From Guillardia theta CCMP2712 (taxonomy: Eukaryota > Cryptophyceae > Pyrenomonadales > Geminigeraceae): DNA of 64,000 bases. The stretch lies in the NCBI RefSeq assembly GCF_000315625.1, contig NW_005434583.1:123214-187213 (forward strand), written 5' to 3'. How positions within the stretch are numbered: the first letter of the stretch is position 1; each line of letters begins with the position of its first letter. The notes under the pieces are model-generated. The model searched no databases, was not told the DNA's origin, and worked only from the letters and a program-made list of their open reading frames with translations. This document shows, piece by piece, positions 10,101 through 18,886 of the stretch. Made by a program: the position numbers and the translations under genes.

Positions 10101-13080
10101 AACTGCCCCGAGGTCGGACACGTGATGGTCGGACACCTGAGATCGATCGCGTCGCTCGCGTCAACCTTGCAGAAGCTGCAGAGGTCACATGTCCCTAACC
10201 CTCCCGTGCTCGACGAGCCCTGCTGGGAGCAGAAAAGTCCTGTATCGCAATCATAATGCGACTCGCAGGCCTGACCTGTCACACGAGCTGTCAGCGACTG
10301 ACAAGACGGACGAGGCGTCGGGCCCCTCACCTCTCGTGCTCTTGGTGAAGATCGAGCTCGTGCTGATCGACATCTCTTGCGACGCCGTCAAGAGCGGACA
10401 AGCCCGCGTCAGCGCCTCCTGCATCTCCTTACGATGATCCAGCAGCACGTTGATGATGGTCGCCGCTTGGACGTTGGAGGTTGCCAAGACTTCGCCTGAC
10501 ACGTCTGCAGTCTCCGAGAGCCTAGAGACGTTGACGCTGATCTGCTGAGGGAGCACCTGAGAAGCGTTGAGCCTGCTCTCAACGATCTTCTGCCACTCGT
10601 CGAGCGCAGAATAGTTTCCACACAAGGAGATGTTGATATCTTGCACTGACGAGCCGTTCACGAGGACAGGTGCGACGTTGACTGCAAAATAAAAGCTTAC
10701 ACGAGGTGGGTTCACAAAGGTTTTCCAGTAGTACGAGCTCGTGCTTGGCATAGTGACTTCTGGGAATTTAAGGCAAGCGACGACATTGATGGTCCAGTAG
10801 CCAGGTGATTTTAAGTCTTTGTTGTACAGCACAAGCTTGGAGCCATTCTTGACGGTGTTTGGGCAAGAGGCCTCGTCTTCCCAGTTGGTGCAGTCACAAG
10901 TAGGGTTGGTATCGCCATATGGTGAGAGGGCATACCGCAGGTAGGTAAACTCTGAGAAGGTAACCACCTCGACTTGGGCAAAAGTAACAGCGTCGTAGTA
11001 ATCTTGGATGGGACTGACCCAGTACTCCTTGACTGCTCTGACAATCGGGGGGGTTGGGTTGGTAGGGCAGACGGCTCCGGTCCCCCACGTCGCACAGAAG
11101 CCTCTCCATTCAAACAAATCATCCGATGTGAACTCAACCTTCATGATGCCCGTTGGTGATGTCACTTGCTGATCAATGTCGTACAGATAGCCTGTCAACT
11201 CTGCTAGCAACTGCTTGTCAAAGCAATCCAGACTGGAACAAGAGTACAGAGTCACATAATCCCAGCCATCCTCGACCTCAAACAGCTGGAAGGTCAGGGT
11301 CACGTTGGTGGCTCCTTGCGGGGCTATGATCCAGTAGCAGTCTGATAAACTTGAATATGTTGAGTATCCCGATGTTACGTAACCACTTGTGTCATCGATT
11401 GTTTGACCCGTGTGAGGACAGTTTGAGACAGTTCTCAACGAAGCCTTCTCGTGTGCTTGCTGATCACGTTCTTTCCCCTTGCTCCTTGCACGTTCATCGA
11501 CCTCCTCGACTGTGTTCCTATCCATCGAGCGATGCTTTGAAGCCGTCGAGTCCTTGGGTGGGGAGAATCTGATGGAAGATCCTCCAACAACCTTCTTTGC
11601 CTCCTCCCCTTCTTTTTTCCTGACCGTTCGAGATCTTCTCCGCGCTCTCGATGAAACATCGCAGCTGGATCCCGACTCAATGATCTTCGCCTTGTTCGCT
11701 GCCGCGTACGGACTCCCGCTCATGTTGGGAAGGATGCTGCAGTACCCGACCTGTACAACCCTTACAAGCACGCCAAACAGCGGCAAGCTTACCTCCACTA
11801 TGGTCTCCAACACACCCGTCACCGAGTCCTTGAGCTCGATCTTGCCGCTCAGCCCGTACTTGGAGGTCATCAGGTAGCCGACATCTTTCATCCAGATCTC
11901 AGTCAGAACCCTCACCGTCACGCCATGCCTCTTGCTACCTTCGGGGTTGAAATTGTCGCAGAAAGTACGCATCGCGTCTGTGGGGGATCGACACATGGTT
12001 TTCAAGGCGTTCTCATTAAAGACTGCGTTCTTGAAAATTTCTCTATGGTTCCCATATTCCATGGCCGACTTCCGTTTTGAGAGAGTCGAGAAAGAGCTGC
12101 GAGCCAAGCTCAGCTCATCTATTCTTGTACAACCTTCACTTACCTTGATGTCACTCTGAACAATGACGGCACCGCTTGATTCTCCACCGCTTGCTCTAAA
12201 GACGAGACCTGGTATAGCACCAACGTAAGCTCTCCGTCGGGAACTTCGAACGTCAGCTGGGTTGCGTTTGTGTCGGTCTCGAAAAGAAAGTCTCCCATCG
12301 TATCGCTGTAAATGTTGTAGTAATATCGCGCCCTTGACGGATCGCTGTCCAGCGCAGAGTCTTTGAGAGGGAAGCCGAGCTCTGACGAGCTTTGCTGGAT
12401 GATGTCTGCCAGTGTGATAGTGAGCGTGGTGACGTTCTTGTACTTGCCGCAGTCCTTGATGCATCCGAACCGCCCGAAGCCCGGGTACTCGTCGGGTGTA
12501 TCACAATTCCCATCTCCACATACAGGATCGCTGAACACCACCTGAGCTATTCCCCGGAACCTGCCGATCACAGTCAACGTCGACGATGATACTCATAGTA
12601 CGATCCCTACCAGGAGTAGAAGTCTGCAGACGTGCCGAGAAAGCCCGTCGAGCCCAGTCCTGAGTTCATGTAGCCTCCGTTGCCAAGCTGAGGAAGATTA
12701 CTGAGAACAAGGTCGATGACAGAGCTCTCGACGTAGTAGGAAGATGTGATGTCTCGCTGCATGAAGAGAAACGAGACGTACACGATGAAGAAGATGGACG
12801 TCCCAAACAGCCTCACATACGACGAGGAGCGTGACAGCTTCTCCCGCACTTTCTCTAGGAGGCCGTCGATCTGTATCTCTCGGCGAACCACAGGATCGGT
12901 TCTACTCCTCAGGCCGAAGAGCTTCTGTATCTCGGTATCTCGGAGGACTCCTTCTACCTCGTGGATATCGTCGACCAGGTTGTCGATCGGATCGCTTATC
13001 AGATACTCTATCTCCTCGTCGGTCTTCTTCACCTTCTTCTTCCGGTTCCTCAGTACCGAAGCAACAGCGGCTCCCTGCAT
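7133..13080 (-). CDS. Polycystin (PKD2/TRPP)-type cation channel with CUB, EF-hand and C2 domains, copy A
   Basis: Eight exons: 13080-12611, 12560-12144, 12096-11793, 11750-10331, 10275-8633, 8590-8510, 8450-7485 and 7423-7133, giving 1,863 aa; the exon sum is divisible by three. Order: cytosolic N terminus, first membrane helix (FGTSIFFIVYVSFLFM, residues ~91-107), a Cys-rich LNR-like module (CGDGNCDTPDEYPGFG), a CUB-like domain (SDCYWIIAP, near 11100-11430), a Cys-rich segment, an EF-hand-like loop (DRNKDGFISEAEA, near 9610), then helices at about 9225-9275, 9090-9150 and 8660-8870. The pore region and last helix (FHIFLWSYLFIAFFILLNVF) follow, then a coiled segment and a C2-like domain (LRVQLVEARNLPRMDLL, WDKDD). 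TRPP channels conduct Ca2+ and other cations in cilia or plasma membrane. The tail ends at DLIHDIEG, shorter than copy B. Function is inferred from the family. Confidence 0.88.
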
Positions 13081-13931
13081 CTTAGAGGATCTCTTGCCTT
13101 GGCAGAGCTGGACCTCAGGGGATCACACAAGTGAGATTAGCAGGAGGCTTGTTCAGCTTGTCGATGTACAACAGTTGTCGGCTGTTCCTTCCATCAGCTG
13201 ATGTCTGCGTTGCGCTCCTTCAGCATATCGGTTTGATTCGAGGGTAGGGTTGTAACTCGGCACCGTCAGGACGCATCGAGGGGTGGTGGGTGGTACCAAA
13301 ATGGAACTTTGGGGGGGTACTGCTGTGTGGTAAAAGGAGTAAACAAAGAGTCAAATCAGCTTTTGGGGTGGGGGTGGGTGGGGTACTTACCGAATGTTGA
13401 CACTTTTTAGTAAAGTTATTATATATTTACACCCTCGTTACTTAACTTTGAGTAAACTTCGGGCCGGGAGCTGAGTAGTATTACTACTGCTCGTACTGAT
13501 TTTTAAACCGTACCTTTGAGTATGTACTACTGCCGCGTTCATTTTGAGGAGCCTGGCGGCGGAACTGATTTTTAACGGTTACGGCGGCTTGAAACCGCCG
13601 TGAGTCAACTTGACCGATTTAGCTTTCAAGAGAACCGTGACCAAGAGACAGAAATGGCATGGCTCGTTGTGACGAGCAGCGAGACAGAGCTGCGCTCGGC
13701 CCTGAGCGACAGGCTTAGAACTAAGATTGAGCAACAACACAGGATAATTTTCTTAATGTACGATGTTTGTGGAAGTTCATTTGATATCATTGATTCTGTG
13801 TTGTATCACATTAGTTGAAGTGGAAAATGGCAGTTTATCCTTTGTCGTTAGGTATGAAGCAAAAAGCACTACAAGTATTCAAGGCCGAAAGATAATCAGA
13901 TAGGCCAAGAAAATCGGAAACTCATTGAAGG
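13081..13931. other. Spacer upstream of polycystin copy A
   Basis: No supported gene. G-rich runs (GGGTGGGGGTGGG) lie at 13290-13390. Copies of a dispersed repeat lie at 13440-13456 and 13492-13506, and match 18109-18139 in inverted orientation. GC-rich imperfect palindromic sequence occupies about 13550-13605. A 72-codon open frame at 13600 has no recognisable features. Confidence 0.5.
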
Positions 13932-14618
13932 TTGACTCGGTTTTGCTTTGCAGCATTGTTACATGGAGCACTCGCGATCTGTTCAGAATCACTAGCATCG
14001 ACGCCACAAGCATCATTCCGCTGCAAGATCGCCATGTTTGAGCTTCTCTGCCACACGCAAGACCATTTTTCACAACTGACTGGCACACTGTCATTTGGAG
14101 CCACCCAAATCAACAAGATCAATGTCGGAGAGAACTGGGTCCGTGAGAACGAATGCGGATGCTTCGCAAGCCCCATGAGCGATGCTGGGGACAATCAGGT
14201 CTATCTCAGATGTTTCATTGTACCCCAAAACTCCTGACATCACAACTTTTCTACTTGACAGGGTATGTTCAATAGGTATGCGTCAATCAGGTAATTCTAC
14301 TCCTTTTTGCACACAACCCGTATCTCATGCGCTTATCATTAGTGCAAATTGGGTGGACACGACAAGGTTCGATGACATCCGGGGCCCCGCCCCTCCCATC
14401 AACGGAAAATCGGTGACCTGAACATGAAGATTGCCCTAGAGTGAAACCTTTCCTCACACCGTGAGCAGATAGCAGGGACCGTGGAGGATATGACTTTGGG
14501 ATACTCATTCAACGCCAATACCGACTTCGATGCTGATGCAGCAGCAGCAGCAGCAGCAGGCATGGGACATCCCCATATTGGTGTCACAGCACCATCAGTT
14601 CTTTACATGATGAAGTAG
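13932..14618 (+). CDS. Hypothetical gene (uncertain exons)
   Basis: Not recognised. An open stretch at about 13950-14207 encodes a Cys-containing segment (FELLCHTQDHFSQLTG, then TLSFGATQINKINVGENW) and ends at a possible GT donor. A later stretch at about 14480-14618 reads GTVEDMTLGYSFNANTDF, then an Ala run from a CAG repeat and the tail IGVTAPSVLYMMK before a TAG. The second looks like a genuine C-terminal exon, but the joins between them could not be resolved and the start is unknown. It could be two unrelated frames or a decayed gene. Confidence 0.25.
14536..14560. repeat. (CAG)n trinucleotide run
   Basis: A GCAGCAGCAG run of about eight units. It is read as Ala in the tentative + strand exon. 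Confidence 0.8.
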
Positions 14619-14882
14619 GAGGAATTAAAGGAGCCAGCTTTGAAGTGACATTGCCGTCCTACCTCAGGACGTGAATGAGCGTAAATTCAAGTACCGCGTA
14701 CAACATTTCAATCATCAGAACCCAGCCGAATGAGAGCTTTGGAACAAAAACTTGGTGAGATCTTCTCCCAGCTTAGCATCCTGGCAGAACATGAGCTTGA
14801 GATTGAAAAAGCATTCCATGCTATCACCTGCCCTTGTTTCGCCCCCGAGGGCCTGGCGGCCAACCTACACATTCACAAGTCA

Positions 14883-15554
14883 CTAACAACAGCCTACTTC
14901 GGATTCAAACAACATTGTCACTGGAGCCTTCACGGCTGCGTTCTCAACCCCCATGGACTTGGCCCACTGGCTTTCAGCTGACGAGACAAGGCCATTCTTC
15001 TGAAGAAAGTTTCCAAGAACCGGGCATGGTCCACCACGGCCGCATGCGAGCTTCTTTGGAATGTTCTGATGAAGCATCTGTACACGCGACTTCTCCTTAC
15101 CAGTCATGAGGGAGTTTGCCCACTCATTCTCCTTCTGAGACATGAGGTGATGTTTTACATAGAACCCGCGAGCTTGCTTTCCGTAGTCGTTATACTCCTG
15201 AGAAAGCGCCTGGCTCTGAGCGGAGTGCATGTTGTGCTTTGCTCCGCCAACGAAGAGATTTTTCTTGAACCCATACTTCTTAGGGAATTGGACAAGATCG
15301 TGGTATGGAGTTGGCTTCCATGCTCCTTGCTTCTTCAGCATGCTTGCTTGCTTCATGACATGTCGGATTTTCCTGGTGTCTTCCTTGTTGAGCTGATGTC
15401 CAGAATGTCCCTTTGCAAACTTCCTCGTCGTTGCTGCAGACGGCTGATACTTCTGAACGAGTTCGTCTCGTCCATTCATCGTGGTCATCGTCAGCAGCAT
15501 TGCCGCCATCACCGTCAGACCCGCCAAGGCTGCCACCGTCGTCGCAGTCTTCAT
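14883..15554 (-). CDS. Small basic protein with N-terminal signal or membrane anchor, unknown function
   Basis: Intact single-exon ORF of 223 aa, with its ATG at 15554-15552 and TAG at 14883. The N terminus (MKTATTVAALAGLTVMAAML) is a signal peptide or signal anchor; the rest is basic and hydrophilic with many Lys, His and Gln. Two related short motifs occur, NEWANSLMTG and SQWAKSMGVE, each before a small Ala- or Lys-rich segment, which suggests a degenerate internal duplication. Cysteines appear only in LACGRGGPC and the terminal GCC. I do not recognise the family. The lack of introns contrasts with most neighbours. The real N terminus could begin at a downstream Met (MAAML), but the first ATG gives the best signal sequence. 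Confidence 0.65.
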   Translation of the reverse strand: MKTATTVAALAGLTVMAAMLLTMTTMNGRDELVQKYQPSAATTRKFAKGHSGHQLNKEDTRKIRHVMKQASMLKKQGAWKPTPYHDLVQFPKKYGFKKNLFVGGAKHNMHSAQSQALSQEYNDYGKQARGFYVKHHLMSQKENEWANSLMTGKEKSRVQMLHQNIPKKLACGRGGPCPVLGNFLQKNGLVSSAESQWAKSMGVENAAVKAPVTMLFESEVGCC

Positions 15555-16320
15555 AATGCGGTCTGTCTCTTCGATCCGATAACTTCTACCCCCTCAGTAT
15601 ACCCCCCGTTATAATTACTACCCCCTCATACATCACCCCTACCCTCCAATTGCAATGTTTTCAAGAACAACAGAGATCTTATAGATATTTAACTAATGGT
15701 ATTACTATACGAATATCAATGTATGTAACTTACAATTTTTCCTCATTACCCCCTACCCACAAATTTTCTTTACAACCCCTGAGAAGAAAGCCCTACCGGG
15801 TGAAAATCAACTGTACCAGGAGATCTTTGCTCAATTTCGGTACCCCCATTTTTTCGCATGGACCCACCACCGGTGTGGCAGCTACCACCATTCCACTTGA
15901 ACACCATGGCTGTTTGCAGATGCACACTAGTAGTAGTAGACTTGGCCACCGCACCAAATGGTGAGGCAAAAAACATGTCGCTATGACTTATGTAATCGTG
16001 AGTCTACTATGATGCAAGGAAAGCGATTAACATGTCGCTATGACTTATGTAATCGTGAGTCTATTATGATGCAAGGAAAGCGATTGATCAGGGATGCAAA
16101 CAAACAGTGCAGTGAACCAAGCGTCAGTCACGGACAATGATGAGATTTTTGTTGAGTTTATTAGATTTTGGTTATCTGCTCTAGATTACAATTAAAAGCA
16201 GCCCAAGTTTTCATGTCTTGGGAGAAATAGTTCTTAGATAAAAACACTTTCTTCTGTTGCCTTCTATAGTGCAAGCAACAAGCCACCTTGAAATGATAGT
16301 GCTCGCAAGAGAAACTGCGC
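15555..16320. other. Spacer with C-rich runs and a tandem repeat
   Basis: Convergent-to-upstream spacer with CTACCCCC runs at 15590-15780 and the 57-bp tandem duplication listed separately. It holds the 3' side of the ubiquitin-HMG gene and the promoter side of the 14883-15554 gene. No gene supported. Confidence 0.5.
15974..16087. repeat. 57-bp tandem duplication (two units)
   Basis: Two adjacent copies starting CATGTCGCTATGACTTATG, at 15974 and 16031, differ at only two visible positions. The period of 57 keeps the frame open, but no gene is supported around it. Confidence 0.9.
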
Positions 16321-17315
16321 TTACTTGGGGACCTTTCCTGCCTTCCATTGCTCCTGCTTGGCGGCAGGCAAAGCCTTCCACATGGCTCCAAGCTCCTTGG
16401 CGACCTCGGTGATGGAGTGGTTGGGATGCTGCTTGGTAACAGAGGCCCTCATGTGCTTGCTGAACAGCACTGCAACACAGTTAAGCTCAACTTCCCTAAC
16501 AGAAATCACTCACTGTATCCAGTCAAAGGCTTCTTGGGCTTGTCCTGCGCAGTATCTCTCAGCTAGTGCTGTAAACGAAGCGTTGGGGCTTACGGATTTC
16601 GATCCCTTGGCAGCCTTAGCCTTGGGGGCCTTCTTGATGGTGCTCTTGGTCTTCTTGGTGGCGGTCTTCTTGGCCCTTGGCTTGGGAGCGGAGGAGGAGA
16701 TGGTGAACTTCTCGACAGGCTTGGTCTGGCGCTTTTCCCTGCCCTCGGCACCTCCACGAAGGCGAAGAACCAGATGCAGAGTGCTCTCCTTCTGGATGTT
16801 GTAGTCTGCAGGGGAAGCGGATGAGATGTTTTGAGAGACGAGGAAATAGCCTTACCAGCAAGAGTACGTCCATCTTCAAGCTGCTTCCCAGCAAAGATAA
16901 GGCGCTGCTGGTCTGGGGGAATTCCCTCCTTGTCCTGGATCTTGCTCTTCACCATGTCAATGGTGTCGGAGCTCTCCACTTCCAAGGTGATGGTCTTGCC
17001 GGTAAGGGTCTTTACGAAGATCTGCAACATGATTGAGACATCTGGAAGAAGGGATGTATTTGGACTAGCGAGCCAGCACACACATGCATCATGAATCTAC
17101 GAGAGCAGATACATTCATCTTGAGCATTTTCAAATCACTTCGCCGTTAGCGGTGCGATTATACACTTCAACTCTTCATCGGGGGTCCATTGGGCACAGAA
17201 AAACGATGACATGTTGCAGAAACCCTTCAAAGCGATCGCATTCTAGACACGAGAGATGATGGAGAGGATGGAGAAAGAGAACAAAAGGAGAACAAGTACT
17301 GCGAAACACCTGCAT
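16321..17315 (-). CDS. Ubiquitin fused to an HMG-box protein
   Basis: Five exons: 17315-17310 (ATG CAG only), 17021-16856, 16805-16594, 16544-16514 and 16469-16321. They give 187 aa, with the exon sum divisible by three. Residues 1-76 are ubiquitin ending LRLRGG, with all seven lysines present; the N25 position reads Met (DTIDMVKSK), which is unusual. After the GG come about 50 basic residues ([15 protein letters not shown], then [14 protein letters not shown]) and an HMG box: [39 protein letters not shown], ending AGKVPK. Ubiquitin is often made as a fusion to ribosomal proteins and freed by deubiquitinases cutting after Gly76. By analogy this precursor would release ubiquitin and a small DNA-bending chromatin protein. 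The 288-bp first intron replaces a false start at 17030 that would read MLQIF. Confidence 0.9.
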
Positions 17316-18886
17316 GGCCTGTCGCTTCTGCTGCTGTGGGCGGGAAGGCAGAGAATTCAAATTGGGAGGGGAGAACTCTAGAATTGAAGGGTGGGGGTGA
17401 TAATAAATGGGGTAGGGGTAGTAAGTTTGAAAATATAAGTCGAACGATGGGTCCTGAGTGGTACTTGAGATTCAGATGAAGAGGGGTGGAGGGTGGTTGA
17501 ATGTGGGTACCTAAAGTAAAGAAAGTGCAAAGACGGGTGGGGGTGAAAAAGTTATGGGTGGGGGTGATGTGGAATGATTGGGGGTAGCGATGTAGATTGT
17601 ACGGTTACGCCCGTCGGGGAAACTGAGGGTAGTGGGACGGTTTAGCAATGAAGGGGTGGGTCATCTATGAACCGAGCGGTTTTTGCAGCTGCAGGGGGGT
17701 AGAAAAAAGTCGAAAAGAAGGGGGTAGGAATCCCTAAGGATTGTAGGTGGTCCTGACGCGCATTCCAAAACGAGGGTGGTATGAGGACACGGGGGTGTGA
17801 GATCTGAGGAGGGGGTGGGGGGTGGTCAGTCAGGGGTGCAGGGCCGGTGGAGTTGTGTTTTGCTCGGGGAGTTGTGTTCGGTTTAAAACATTTATTAGTT
17901 TGAGAGAAACGTTCAAAAAGCTTGGTGTTCTTTGAAAAATACCAGGCCAAATACAGCGAAATCAAATTTGTTAAGTAATTTTCAAATTTTATGTTAATGA
18001 CATGAGTCACATCGACTGGCCCGGGAGTCACGAGTCCGGCACTGAGGCCGGCACACTGGGACTCCGGGCTCGGAGACCGGCCGGAGCGGTTCAACGGTTG
18101 AAGTATTCTTTACTCAAAGTTAAGTTAAAAATCAGTACGTATAGCATACTATGATGCCACGGTATGATAACTCAGCCTCGTGCCGCTGTGCCGCCCGCCG
18201 GACCGCTGGGGCCCAGTGAAGAACTTCGGCGCGGCCCTCAGCGGAACCTTGCCAGTCACGGTCAGGGTGTCACGGTCCGACCGTGACGGAGCACTGGCAA
18301 GTTTGTTAGACTTGTACCGGGACCGTGTGCCAAAGTCACGCACTGCACTGCAGATATCACATTGACCTTAGTTGTAACAGTGAGGGCCGAGAGGACCTGC
18401 TACTAGGCTAGTACGTGCTGACGGTGGCCGCCTCGAAACGTGTAAGAGTCGTGGTTTACAGGAGAGTTTTGTTAACTCGCCGAGTAGGGCTATCTGACTG
18501 GCACCGTCCGACCGTCACGCCTGTTATGTGATCCATCCGCCGTGACTGAGTGCGACACCCGGCGGCCCGGCCGGGCACCGTGCCGCGTGATCGGACGGTG
18601 CCACCGCCGTGACCCGTGACACGGTCTGATCTCAAGTGAAGGTCCGATCACTGACATGATCACGTGGACAGCAGTCGGCAGGATGAGGTTGTCTTTTCTC
18701 TTCTCGCCGGTATGGCGGCCTGCCAGTGTGCGAAAATGGTTGCTAAATATACGGTCACGAGTGAAGGTATTGGTTAAGTTGGGTTTGGTCCTAGCACTGA
18801 CTCACGATTAGGCTATCAGTCCGAGGCTTCCCGAGTTCAACTTTCGGATGTATTCACAATCTTGCACAACTTGAACTACGCTCCTC
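17316..18886. other. Long spacer with G-rich runs and GC-rich inverted repeats
   Basis: No gene supported. 17390-17830 is G-rich (GGGGTAGGGGT type). 18000-18700 is dense in CCGTGAC/GTCACGG-type words and imperfect palindromes, including the hairpin listed separately. The giant gene's stop codon lies at the right edge. Confidence 0.5.
18249..18302. repeat. Imperfect hairpin
   Basis: CTTGCCAGT near 18249 is the reverse complement of ACTGGCAAG near 18294-18302. Inside these arms CACGGTC and GACCGTG also pair. The arms could fold into an interrupted stem. Function is unknown; it may be a decayed transposon end. Confidence 0.6.

Noticed and set aside
11751-11792. Extra membrane helix (VSLPLFGVLVRVV) in the polycystin N-terminal part
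   Set aside because: This stretch is a 42-bp GT-AG intron; removing it joins LETIVE to VGYCSILP.
17028-17081. Ubiquitin start at 17030 or further upstream (MLQIF)
   Set aside because: The ATG CAG mini-exon at 17310-17315 gives the canonical N terminus, and the exon sum is exactly divisible by three.
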